Virus record (IMG/VR): IMGVR_UViG_3300036925_000021
Span: 1-55,118 of that record
Origin: a virus
Strand: one strand, 5' to 3'
DNA length: 55,118 nt
The notes under the pieces were generated by a model. That model was given only the letters and a program-made list of their open reading frames with translations, searched no databases and was not told the DNA's origin. Shown here piece by piece: positions 7,190-13,916 of this stretch (positions are counted from its first letter, which is position 1; each line of letters opens with the position of its first letter). Position numbers and translations under genes: made by a program.

Positions 7190-7488
7190 TGCCCCGCCTC
7201 AGTGAGGGGGCGGCGATGGCCATGGCGCGGGCCGAGGCCAAGCTTGAGCGGGAGGGGAGGGGCTACCGACTCCGGACCTCCGAAAGCCTCTCCAATCCGC
7301 TGCCGCTGGCCGTCGCGATGGAGCAACAGTGCGCGTGGCTGGCGCGGCGCTGCCTTGCCTGGATGGGGTACAGCACCACCACCCAGGATCTCACCATGGG
7401 GATGACCGGCCCGGCCCACATGCGGGTCCGCAAGGCCCTGGCCGAGCTGCGCCGCGGTGCCGGCCTGGAAGGGGGGCGCGATGCCTAG
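7189..7488 (+). CDS. hypothetical protein, 99 aa
   Basis: The start overlaps the preceding TGA, so translation is probably coupled. The product is helical, with a central segment (LAVAMEQQCAWLARRCLAWMGYSTTT) that has two Cys and two Trp. It is followed by a short Met/Thr-rich stretch and a basic helix. There is no domain I recognise. It overlaps the next start by eight bases. Confidence 0.65.
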   Translation: MPRLSEGAAMAMARAEAKLEREGRGYRLRTSESLSNPLPLAVAMEQQCAWLARRCLAWMGYSTTTQDLTMGMTGPAHMRVRKALAELRRGAGLEGGRDA

Positions 7489-7927
7489 CACGGAACGCTG
7501 GATCTCCGCTGGCCAGCGCATCATTGCCGGCAAGCTGGCCAACGCGTGGGCGCCTGACGAGGCATCGCTGGAGACCGAGGACCTGCTCTGCTACGCGGTG
7601 CGGCGCGGGCGCACGTACAGCCTCGGGATGAGCTACGAGGCGCAGGTCGAGCGGTCCGATGACAGGGTGACGCTCCACGGGACGCCGGCCTGCACGGGCG
7701 AGAAGGCGGCCCTGCCGGCAGCGCTCCTTGCCCGCTGGGCGGCCAGGACCGAGGCCGCACGGGCGCGCCATACAGCGGGGCAGGCAGAGGCCAGGGCGAA
7801 GCGTGAAGGCAGCCCCATCGGGGCCATGACGCTCGAAGCACTACGCGAGGAGCTGCGCCGCCTCCCGGCGCCGCATCGCCGGGGCCTTCTTGCGTTCACC
7901 CTGGACTACCTGGCGGGGGTGGGCTGA
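7481..7927 (+). CDS. hypothetical protein, 148 aa
   Basis: I chose the ATG at 7481, preceded by a GGAAGGGGGG ribosome site, over an ATG 24 bases upstream. The protein has an acidic first third, a short beta-like part (GMSYEAQVERSDDRVTLHG) and a long Ala/Arg helix, ending with a segment LEALREELRRLPAPHRRGLLAF that could pack as a helical hairpin. No family is recognised. The stop overlaps the next ATG. Confidence 0.65.
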   Translation: MPSTERWISAGQRIIAGKLANAWAPDEASLETEDLLCYAVRRGRTYSLGMSYEAQVERSDDRVTLHGTPACTGEKAALPAALLARWAARTEAARARHTAGQAEARAKREGSPIGAMTLEALREELRRLPAPHRRGLLAFTLDYLAGVG

Positions 7928-8205
7928 TGCCGGCGCGGCCGCCCGCCCACGACGCTTTGACCGCCGCTTGGGTTGACTACCTGACCGCCGGCGGCCTGCT
8001 GGCCGCGCTGGAGGCGGTGGAGTGGAGCGGCAAGCGCCAACCTCAAGACGGATGCTACGAGTGGGACGACTGCTGTCCGTGCTGCGGCGCCGTCGAGCGT
8101 CCCGGCGAGTGGGGTGAGGCCGACCAATACAACCCGGGCGAGCATTGGCCCGGATGCCAACTGGCCGCCGCCCTGCGCAAGGCCCGCGGCGAGGCCACCG
8201 CCTGA
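7927..8205 (+). CDS. small Cys/His zinc-binding protein, 92 aa
   Basis: The central block CCPCCGAVERPGEW, followed by NPGEHWPGCQLAAALRKA, is the pattern of a widespread small phage protein with a CxxCG knuckle and a downstream H-x-x-x-C. Such proteins probably bind one zinc; their function is unknown. It is coupled to both neighbours by overlapping start and stop codons. Confidence 0.72.
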   Translation: MPARPPAHDALTAAWVDYLTAGGLLAALEAVEWSGKRQPQDGCYEWDDCCPCCGAVERPGEWGEADQYNPGEHWPGCQLAAALRKARGEATA

Positions 8206-8579
8206 TGCCCAGGGTCCGCGTCGGCTACGTGCGGCCCCCCTGCCAGGCCGCGGCGCCAGAGCGCTGGGCGCCCTTCCTTGTGGGCTCCGACCTCTTTGTC
8301 TCGACTGGCCGGATTCTCCAGGGGGGTAGCGCCCTTGGCCCCTGCGTACGGGCGTGGCGCGTCCAGCTTTTCCGCCTGGCGCGCAAGGCGATCGAGCCGA
8401 GCTTCGAGCAGCGGGCCAGCGAGTGGGTGCGGGTCGCGAGCATCACCGCGGTGGGGGAGCCGAACATGGCCGGCCACGGCGACCGGGATCGCATCGTCGC
8501 GTGGAACGCCTACTCTCTCCACCAGGTGGTGGCCGACAAGGGGGATGGCCTTCGTCATCACCGCCACTGGTTGGAGTAG
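8205..8579 (+). CDS. hypothetical protein, 124 aa
   Basis: It starts at the ATG overlapping the TGA of the zinc protein. The sequence looks like a compact alpha/beta fold (RVGYVRPPCQAA, PFLVGSDLFVSTG, VRVASITAVGEPNMAGHGDRD) ending in HHRHW. The DRDRIVAWNAYSLHQVV stretch is suggestive of a catalytic or metal site, but I cannot name it. It is the last gene of the tightly overlapping run that began at 5391. Confidence 0.65.
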   Translation: MPRVRVGYVRPPCQAAAPERWAPFLVGSDLFVSTGRILQGGSALGPCVRAWRVQLFRLARKAIEPSFEQRASEWVRVASITAVGEPNMAGHGDRDRIVAWNAYSLHQVVADKGDGLRHHRHWLE

Positions 8580-8583
8580 CCTA

Positions 8584-8606
8584 CAATCAGAGGAAAGGAG
8601 GCACCC
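8584..8606 (+). repeat. 23-bp leader repeat, copy 1
   Basis: Bases 8584-8606 and 9495-9517 are identical over 23 bases, with AGAGGAAAGGAGG at their centre. Each copy lies directly before a small gene, so the repeat is a second, longer type of conserved ribosome-site leader. Confidence 0.85.
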
Positions 8607-8611
8607 GCACC

Positions 8612-8899
8612 ATGAAGGGACGAATCGAATGCTGGTACTGGGATCTCAAATGCTGGTACTGGCGTCGCGGAGGCGTCGGCTTCCGGTGGGTGTGCTGGGC
8701 GGGCGGCACGACGCCGCAGTCGCCCACGGTGACCGTGCGAGCCTTCACCTTCCGCGGAGCGTACCGGGCGGCACAACGCTGCTGGAACCGCAAGGCGGTC
8801 GCCGTTGAGCCGCTACGCAAGACGCGCAAGCGGCTCCCTGCTCACCCCGGCGACCCGCGCGTCGTTTGGCCGACCGTCGACGCCGAGAGGTGCGCGTAA
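8612..8899 (+). CDS. Trp/Cys-rich small protein with CWYW repeat, 95 aa
   Basis: A 23-bp conserved leader gives the ribosome site. The N-terminus contains two copies of CWYW (residues 7-10 and 14-17), encoded by a 14-base direct repeat (8628-8641 and 8649-8662), followed by GFRWVCWAGG. The rest is basic and resembles a short beta-hairpin protein with an Arg-rich tail. No family is recognised. It is transcribed between a possible weak start at 8582-8587 (TACAAT) and the secreted-protein gene. Confidence 0.65.
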   Translation: MKGRIECWYWDLKCWYWRRGGVGFRWVCWAGGTTPQSPTVTVRAFTFRGAYRAAQRCWNRKAVAVEPLRKTRKRLPAHPGDPRVVWPTVDAERCA

Positions 8900-8927
8900 A
8901 CCAAGGGTTCACCCGCGGGGCCGCGCG

Positions 8928-8933
8928 GATAAT
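8928..8933 (+). promoter_or_regulatory. possible -10 box GATAAT
   Basis: GATAAT stands out in a GC-rich gap between two genes and lies 48 bases before the start of a secreted protein. No convincing -35 box is seen, so the call is weak. Confidence 0.3.
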
Positions 8934-8980
8934 CACTGCCACCTCCCGGCCCGAGGGGTGGCGCGACAAGGAGAAGAATG

Positions 8981-9397
8981 ATGAGCAAGAAGACCAAAGC
9001 GATGCTGTTCGTCCTCGCCGCACTGGTGGTGCTGGTGGCTCCTCAGGCGGGCGCCATGATCCAGTGGTGCGAGATCGAGATGGGTTGCCTATCTCCGGCC
9101 GGCTGGGCGCCGGAGTACTACGACGACCCCGGCTGTGTCATCAGCACGTACGTGCTCTACTGCACGGCCGCGGCCAGCGTGGACCAGGGGGTCGAGTTCC
9201 AAGCGATCGCCTGCTCCAACACCTACACCTACGAGGTGGCTCTCTGCGCCCCCAACGACACGGAGTGCAACGAAAACGCGAACCAGCACCTCAACGCGTG
9301 CCTCGTGGGCGTGCTTAAGGACTACCACACCGCGTGCGACCCGCAACTGGAAGGGCTGCTGGATGCCCTGGACGGTTGCGGATTCCCCGAGGTTTGA
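8981..9397 (+). CDS. secreted Cys-rich protein, 138 aa
   Basis: The N-terminus is a clear Sec signal peptide: MSKKTKAM, then a hydrophobic core (LFVLAALVVLV) and a cleavage site near PQAGA. The mature part has ten cysteines spaced along an otherwise acidic and polar chain, as expected for a disulfide-bonded periplasmic or extracellular protein. AAGGAG at 8968 is better spaced for ATG 8981 than for ATG 8978. A T-tailed hairpin follows closely, so the gene may be a stand-alone unit. Functions such as superinfection exclusion or envelope modification are possible, but nothing in the sequence decides between them. Confidence 0.8.
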   Translation: MSKKTKAMLFVLAALVVLVAPQAGAMIQWCEIEMGCLSPAGWAPEYYDDPGCVISTYVLYCTAAASVDQGVEFQAIACSNTYTYEVALCAPNDTECNENANQHLNACLVGVLKDYHTACDPQLEGLLDALDGCGFPEV

Positions 9398-9412
9398 CCT
9401 GAGTTCCGTCGA

Positions 9413-9437
9413 GGGGGCTGGCGGGCGGCCCCCGCTT
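9413..9437 (+). terminator. intrinsic terminator
   Basis: GGGGGC (9413-9418) pairs with GCCCCC (9428-9433) around a nine-base loop and is followed by GCTTTT. It sits 16 bases after the stop of the secreted-protein gene. Confidence 0.65.
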
Positions 9438-9494
9438 TTCCACCCCATCACAGGAGATCATTCCGCCCCCACTGGTGTCAGTGGGACCGTACGG

Positions 9495-9517
9495 CAATCA
9501 GAGGAAAGGAGGCACCC
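9495..9517 (+). repeat. 23-bp leader repeat, copy 2
   Basis: This is an exact copy of 8584-8606. It provides the AGGAGG ribosome site of the GTG-started gene at 9521. Confidence 0.85.
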
Positions 9518-9520
9518 AAC

Positions 9521-9724
9521 GTGGTACCCGCGATGATTCAGGCGGTCGTCACCAAGGTCGAGGACCGGATGGAGACGGCCGAAAGCGATGCGGAGGCCGC
9601 CGAGCTGCTGGCCCTCCGCGAAGCCCTGGGGGAGGCCCTGGCGCTGGCCCGCCTGCTCTACCCCGAGGGCGAAAGCGAGGAGGAGTGCAACTTCGTGGCG
9701 GATGCGGCCAGGCCGCCGCCTTGA
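9521..9724 (+). CDS. small acidic helical protein, 67 aa
   Basis: The GTG start lies eight bases after AGGAGG in the conserved leader. The chain is acidic and strongly helical (KVEDRMETAESDAEAAELLAL... LARLLYPEGESEEECN). It has no signal peptide or membrane segment and no domain I know. It lies between two hairpins (9413 and 9782) and may be a separately controlled small gene. Confidence 0.6.
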   Translation: MVPAMIQAVVTKVEDRMETAESDAEAAELLALREALGEALALARLLYPEGESEEECNFVADAARPPP

Positions 9725-9781
9725 CGGCGACGCGCTGCGCGGGCTACGATGATCACGCTCGCTCCTGACACCACAAGGGAA

Positions 9782-9817
9782 GAGGGGGCCTCCGGCGGCA
9801 ACGCTGGAGGCCCCCTC
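9782..9817 (+). terminator. perfect 12-bp stem-loop terminator candidate
   Basis: GAGGGGGCCTCC (9782-9793) pairs perfectly with GGAGGCCCCCTC (9806-9817) around a 12-base loop. The T-run is missing (GCTGCTTCT follows), but stem strength and position between genes support a terminator or RNA-processing structure. Confidence 0.55.
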
Positions 9818-9841
9818 GCTGCTTCTGGTATCGTTCTGCGC

Positions 9842-10144
9842 ATGCAACCGCTTTTCCCAGCCCTGAGCCCCAGGATGGCCAACGCGCTGGAGCGGCTCGC
9901 CCGGGCGGCCCTGCGCGGCCTCGACCGGCCGCGCCTCAGTCCCGGATGCATCAACGCTCTTGAGCGACGCCGGCTCGTCGCCGGCGGCCACGTCCTGACG
10001 CTGGCCGGCTGGGTGCGCTCCGTGCCGCTGCTCCAGCGCCGCGACCAGGGGGCAGCGGTTCGCATTCTTACTGAGGCCGCCTGGCGGATCTCCGCCGGCG
10101 CCGCCGGCCTTCTTCTTCATCAACCAAGGCAGAAACCGTCGTAG
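9842..10144 (+). CDS. winged-helix-like small protein, 100 aa
   Basis: The ATG at 9842 has no Shine-Dalgarno, but TATCGT at 9829 could make the transcript leaderless. Residues 8-65 (LSPRMANALERLARAAL... LSPGCINALERRRLVAGG... LTLAGWVRS) have the pattern of a winged-helix domain as in MarR-type and many small phage proteins: a helix, a recognition helix ending in LERRGLV-like sequence, and a wing. It may regulate the neighbouring acb2 unit, which is an inference from position only. Confidence 0.65.
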   Translation: MQPLFPALSPRMANALERLARAALRGLDRPRLSPGCINALERRRLVAGGHVLTLAGWVRSVPLLQRRDQGAAVRILTEAAWRISAGAAGLLLHQPRQKPS

Positions 10145-10157
10145 AGGAGACCTGCTC

Positions 10158-10424
10158 ATGAAGCATCCCAGCAACACCCCCGTCTTGATGGACGATCTCG
10201 TCGACCTCTTCACCTACCACCCGCCGGCCGACCGCAGGGTCACGGATCGCTACGAGACGATTCGCGGTGCGGCCCTCACCCTGGCACGAATCATCATCGC
10301 CAGCTGTCCCGGCGGCGCGGATTGCGAGGCGGCCATTCGCAAGGTCCGTGAGGCCGTGATGACTGCCAACGCCGCAATCGCCTGTGAGCCCCCCCGGAAC
10401 GGCTTCGACGAATCGCCCCGATGA
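10158..10424 (+). CDS. acb2: Acb2-type anti-CBASS cyclic-nucleotide sponge
   Basis: The 88 residues match the Acb2 family (homologues include T4 Vs.4): FTYHPP at 18-23, RYETIR at 31-36, a Cys-Pro at 50-51, and the terminal helix VREAVMTANAAIA at 63-75. Characterised Acb2 proteins are small helical hexamers that bind cyclic di- and trinucleotides made by CBASS (and in some cases Thoeris-type) defence enzymes and so block the defence effector. The GAGGAGA ribosome site supports the ATG at 10158. It lies in the accessory operon beside a small winged-helix gene and overlaps the next gene's start. Confidence 0.85.
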   Translation: MKHPSNTPVLMDDLVDLFTYHPPADRRVTDRYETIRGAALTLARIIIASCPGGADCEAAIRKVREAVMTANAAIACEPPRNGFDESPR

Positions 10425-10819
10425 GACCGCGCCTCACCATCACGCTGGAGCTCGCCGCCGGCGACAGCGACCCCGAGGGCCTTCTCGACGACCTGGACGG
10501 GCAGCTTCCGGATCGCCGCGGCGGGGCTGCGGGGGCGGTGTTCGCGCGCGACGCGGCCAGGGTGGAGCCGCAGCGCGGAGCTGCTGGGCCTCGGGTGCGC
10601 CTCGATGTGCGCCTGGGCGACCCGGCGGCGCGCGATGGCTTCCAGGCTGCAGCGCTTGCCCGCGTCGAGCGCGGCCCTCATGCGTCGCGGATCGTTCGCG
10701 GCCAGATCTCTCGGCACGCTTGCCATCACGACGACGAACCGCGGCGACCCTGCGCTCATCCGGAGGTCGTGTGGACGCACCCCAACGGTCCCCCTCGAAG
10801 CGACGAGCCGGACCTGTAG
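10421..10819 (+). CDS. hypothetical protein, 132 aa
   Basis: The ATG overlaps the acb2 stop (ATGA). The first 40 residues (MRPRLTITLELAAGDSD... LLDDLDGQLPDRRGG) look like a beta strand and helix of a small folded domain. The remainder is Arg/His/Pro-rich and less protein-like, so the true end or frame is uncertain. Third-position GC is high in this frame, which supports it over the minus-strand alternatives. Function unknown; co-expression with acb2 is likely. Confidence 0.5.
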   Translation: MRPRLTITLELAAGDSDPEGLLDDLDGQLPDRRGGAAGAVFARDAARVEPQRGAAGPRVRLDVRLGDPAARDGFQAAALARVERGPHASRIVRGQISRHACHHDDEPRRPCAHPEVVWTHPNGPPRSDEPDL

Positions 10820-10832
10820 GCGAGCGCCCCTG

Positions 10833-10841
10833 TGCTATGAT
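10833..10841 (+). promoter_or_regulatory. extended -10 promoter candidate TGCTATGAT
   Basis: TGC followed by TATGAT is an extended -10 element in the gap after the accessory operon. No -35 is evident. It would start a transcript near 10848, running into the hairpin at 10919 or on into the head genes. Confidence 0.4.
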
Positions 10842-10847
10842 CGGTGC

Positions 10848-10950
10848 GTTCCTCCTCGTGGCTCGTGTGGCAACCCGCCATAACCGCAGGCCGGAGCATC
10901 CCTTTCCAGGGGCCGTGACGGGGAGGGGGCAGCCGCCCCCTCCCCGAACC
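10848..10950 (+). ncRNA. candidate small RNA with anti-ribosome-site segment
   Basis: The 217-base gap 10820-11036 has no convincing gene. A promoter-like TGCTATGAT (10833) and a strong hairpin (10919-10946) would bound an RNA of roughly 100 bases. Inside it, CCTTTCCAGGGG (10901-10912) is the exact reverse complement of CCCCTGGAAAGG, the core of the start-associated motif found before at least five genes. The RNA could therefore pair with those ribosome sites. The alternative is a stray minus-strand copy of the motif. This is an inference from sequence alone. Confidence 0.3.
10919..10946 (+). terminator. perfect 12-bp hairpin terminator
   Basis: CGGGGAGGGGGC (10919-10930) pairs perfectly with GCCCCCTCCCCG (10935-10946) around AGCC. 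A weak GGTTTCC tract follows. It separates the accessory operon from the head operon. Confidence 0.65.
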
Positions 10951-11036
10951 GGTTTCCCCCCTCCCCCCAGCCTCCAGCGATCTTTCCGAGCCCCCCTTCC
11001 GCCCCCTAGGTCATCCGCGCTACGCTCGGCGGCGTG

Positions 11037-11327
11037 ATGATGCGCAGGCTTCGAGACGTTGCTTCAAGCCACGGGGCGGCGATGGTCTTTCGGGCGACCG
11101 CGTACTTTCAGGCCCTCCCGCGCGGCCACCGCTGGATCCTCTCGTGGGCCGTTGGCGGCGGCCTGGTCGCCGCCTCCATCGCCGGCATGGCGGGTGGCGG
11201 TCGCTGGTGGTGGCTGGTGGCGACCTGGGCCGGGCTCCTGATCCTTGCGCGCACCGGGCTGGGAGTCCTCCTCACTGTGCTCTGGCTCGGCGTCGACGGC
11301 CTCAAGGATAAGGCGGGCCGCTCGTGA
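11037..11327 (+). CDS. small membrane protein, 96 aa
   Basis: After a basic N-terminus, residues about 34-56 (WILSWAVGGGLVAASIAGMA) and 60-90 (RWWWLVATWAGLLILA, LGVLLTVLWLGV) form two or three membrane helices, followed by a short charged tail. No Shine-Dalgarno is present before the GTG/ATG cluster at 11034-11040. It lies directly before the portal, whose GTG overlaps its stop. A membrane protein in this position is not part of the standard head set. A holin-like or DNA-entry role is conceivable but unsupported. Confidence 0.65.
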   Translation: MMRRLRDVASSHGAAMVFRATAYFQALPRGHRWILSWAVGGGLVAASIAGMAGGGRWWWLVATWAGLLILARTGLGVLLTVLWLGVDGLKDKAGRS

Positions 11328-13714
11328 GCGACTGGACCGACGTCGCTCGCCGGCTCGTCGTCGGCCGGGCGACGAGCAACACCTCGCCGTACGCCGATGA
11401 AAGCCTGGCCAGCGCGGCGCATGGGCTCCTGGGCGGATTCCTCAGCCGCGGGGGCGCGCTGGCCGGCAGCCAGACGCGCGCCCAGGGGGAGCTGCTCCGG
11501 CTCTACGGCACCACGCCGATTATCCGGATGGTGTCGTACAAGATCGCGGAGACGATCGCCTCCTGCCAATGGTCGCTCCATGCGATGCGCGGCTCACAGC
11601 AGCGCGCGCGAGCGGCGCACTACGCGGCCCAGCAGCGCTACTGGCGGCTCCGGAGCGCTACGAAGCTGCGCGCCGCCGGCGAGCTGGAGGAGGTGGAGGC
11701 GCATCCCTTCCTGGACGGCGTGCGCCTCGGTACGCCGCTTCTGCTTGGCCATCTCAACCTCCAGGTCTCTCAGATCTGCTACGACGTGTCCGGCGAGTAC
11801 TTCTGGGTTCTGGATCGCAACGCCGCCGGCGTGCCCCACCGCTGGTGGGTGGTACCGCCCCACTGGGTCTCCGAAACGCCGACGCTCCAGACCCCCTTCT
11901 TTCGCATCCTGGTCCACGGGGTCAATATCGAGATCCCCATCGAGGACATGGTGTGGGTGCGCGATCCGGACCCCTGGTCGCCCTACCGCCGCGGCACCGG
12001 CGCTGCCCGCTCGCTCGCCGAGGAGCTGGACGCGGACCGCTTCGCCGGCAGCTTCACCTCGCAGTTCTTCGCAAACAACGCGGTGCCCAACCTGCTCATC
12101 ATGGGGCCAAAGCTCAACGAGACGACGCGCGGGCAGATGTCGCGGCGGTGGCTCGATCGCCTTCAGGGCCTGTACAAGAAGTGGCTCCCCTACTTCATGG
12201 AGGCACCGCACGGCGCCCAGGTAAAGGAGCTGTCCCAGGACTTCCAGGCGATGAATTTGGTGGAGCTGCGGAACCGGCACAAGAGCCTCGCTATGGAGGT
12301 CTTCGGCCTCAACCCCGAAATCCTGGGGCACGTCGTCGGGTCCAACCGCGCCACCAGCACGATGGCGCAGCAGAACTTCAGAGCCCACGTCGTCATCCCC
12401 AGGCTGGAGCTGATCCGCGCGGTGTTTCAGTACCGCATCCTCCCGCTCTACAACTCCCCGCGCCCGCTGGTCGCGGAATACACGCTGCCGGAGCTCCAGG
12501 ACCCCGAGCTGGAGCTGGACTACTTCAAGGCCGCGCCATGGGCGCAATCGATTTCGGAGATCCGCCGGCGTCAAGGAGCCGACCCTGCGGAGGACCTGCC
12601 GGACGACGTCCATGCCATCCCGCTCGCCGTGCGGTGGAAGTCACGCGCCGAGCTGCTCAACCCTCCCGCGCCGCCGGCGCCGCCGTTACCCGCAAGCGAC
12701 GAGGGCGGGGACGAGGGTGCGGACGATGCCGAGGAGGAGGCCGAGCCGGCGGAGTCGAAGGCCGCCAGCCACCGCTCGGGGTCCGCGGCGCGCTGGTGGC
12801 CATGGCGTCGAAGGGCTACGGGCGAGGCAGAGTTTTGGGAGGCCTTCATGGCCCTTGCCGAGTCGCTGGAGGGGGAGGCGCGCGACGTGTTCCTCCAGGC
12901 GGCGGCAGCGCTGAAGGACCCCTGGACGGTCGACGACCTGGAGGACCTCATCCGCGACATCGGCGACGCCGATCTGGCAGCGGACCGGGTCGCGGCGGCC
13001 CTCGGGGACGACCGCGCGATGATCGGCCTGGAGGCAGGCTCGGACACCGTCGAAACGCTCATCGTCGAGGCGGCGGCGCTGGCGCGCGACAACCTCATCA
13101 CGGACTTCGGGCTGGGGGCGGTGGACATGGAGGCCTTCTCGGCCCGCGCGGCGAACGCTGCCGCCAGCGTGGTCGGGGAGGAAATCACAAACGTCTCAAA
13201 AAAGACGATCGAGGCGGTCCGGGATCGCATCGTGGCCGGGTACGAGGAGGGGCGCAAGACCCGCGAGATCGCCGAGACCGTCAAGGAGGTCCTCGGCCTC
13301 GACAAGCCGCGAGCGGAGCAGCTCGACAAGTTCATCCGCGGCCTCAACAACCGCCCCCCTCATCTGCCGGATCTCACCCAGGCCGAGATCAACGCAAAGA
13401 TCCAGCGCGAGTACGCGCGGCTCCTCGACCAGCGAGCGTGGACGGTCGCCCGCACGGAGAACCTGCGCGCCGCGACGACGGGCCAAAACGAGCTGTGGCG
13501 CGAGGCCGCCTCGCAGGGCATCATGGACCCGACCGAGTACCGCCGGCGCTGGGTGCGCGTGCCGGCCGCGACGGACTGCCCGATTTGCGAGAGCTACGAG
13601 GGCCAGGAGGTCGGCATCAGCGTTCTGTTCGACGGGATCGAGGGCAAGCTCGACGGGAGCCCAGCGCACGCCAACTGCCTGTGCGCCATCCAGCTGATTC
13701 GCCTGGGGGACTGA
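11324..13714 (+). CDS. portal protein fused to a MuF-like minor head domain
   Basis: This 796-residue protein starts at a GTG overlapping the previous stop. Residues about 1-450 are an HK97-type portal: LLRLYGTTPIIRMVSYKIAE, PPHWVSETPTL, EDMVWVRDPDPWSPYRRGTG, and FGLNPEILGHVVGSNRATST near residue 330-350. After a Pro/Asp/Glu linker (about 447-485) comes a helical region and then a C-terminal MuF head-morphogenesis domain: ARTENLRAATTGQNELWREA (about 707-727), CPICESYEGQEV (about 751) and HANCLCAI (about 782). Portal forms the dodecameric DNA gate; MuF proteins are minor head proteins packaged in the capsid. These are usually two genes, so the fusion is notable. Confidence 0.9.
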   Translation: MSDWTDVARRLVVGRATSNTSPYADESLASAAHGLLGGFLSRGGALAGSQTRAQGELLRLYGTTPIIRMVSYKIAETIASCQWSLHAMRGSQQRARAAHYAAQQRYWRLRSATKLRAAGELEEVEAHPFLDGVRLGTPLLLGHLNLQVSQICYDVSGEYFWVLDRNAAGVPHRWWVVPPHWVSETPTLQTPFFRILVHGVNIEIPIEDMVWVRDPDPWSPYRRGTGAARSLAEELDADRFAGSFTSQFFANNAVPNLLIMGPKLNETTRGQMSRRWLDRLQGLYKKWLPYFMEAPHGAQVKELSQDFQAMNLVELRNRHKSLAMEVFGLNPEILGHVVGSNRATSTMAQQNFRAHVVIPRLELIRAVFQYRILPLYNSPRPLVAEYTLPELQDPELELDYFKAAPWAQSISEIRRRQGADPAEDLPDDVHAIPLAVRWKSRAELLNPPAPPAPPLPASDEGGDEGADDAEEEAEPAESKAASHRSGSAARWWPWRRRATGEAEFWEAFMALAESLEGEARDVFLQAAAALKDPWTVDDLEDLIRDIGDADLAADRVAAALGDDRAMIGLEAGSDTVETLIVEAAALARDNLITDFGLGAVDMEAFSARAANAAASVVGEEITNVSKKTIEAVRDRIVAGYEEGRKTREIAETVKEVLGLDKPRAEQLDKFIRGLNNRPPHLPDLTQAEINAKIQREYARLLDQRAWTVARTENLRAATTGQNELWREAASQGIMDPTEYRRRWVRVPAATDCPICESYEGQEVGISVLFDGIEGKLDGSPAHANCLCAIQLIRLGD

Positions 13715-13766
13715 GGTGGGCTCGATTCGCGCCGTCGACGCGTAAGCGCGCTGGCGCCGGCCGCTT

Positions 13767-13916
13767 TCATCCGCGCCGCCGGCCGCCCTTCCTGCCCTGC
13801 CCCCGCCGCCGGCGCTTCCGCTGCAGCTTCTTCTTGTCGCGGCGGCGCGCCCTCTTGCTGGCCAGCTTCTTCGCGCGCTCCGCGCGAGCGATTGCCTCGG
13901 GATGCATCGTGCTCAT
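13767..13916 (-). CDS. very basic 49-residue peptide
   Basis: This is a short gene read from ATG 13916, which overlaps the stop of the Xre gene (ATGA). The translation is dominated by Lys and Arg (KKLASKRARRRDKKKLQRKR, then a Gly/Arg tail), giving more than 20 basic residues. It could bind nucleic acid non-specifically. Coupling to the regulator gene supports it, but at this length and GC content chance is a real alternative. Confidence 0.5.
   Translation of the reverse strand: MSTMHPEAIARAERAKKLASKRARRRDKKKLQRKRRRRGQGRKGGRRRG

Noticed and set aside
10250-10780. 176-codon minus-strand frame opposite acb2
   Set aside because: It overlaps the recognisable Acb2 protein and its coupled neighbour; no ribosome site is placed at its start.
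10899-10913. Minus-strand copy of the start-associated motif as the start of a minus-strand gene
   Set aside because: The next ATG on that strand is directly against the motif and opens only about 47 codons; the second ATG gives about 41 codons without a recognisable protein. It is kept as an antisense segment instead.
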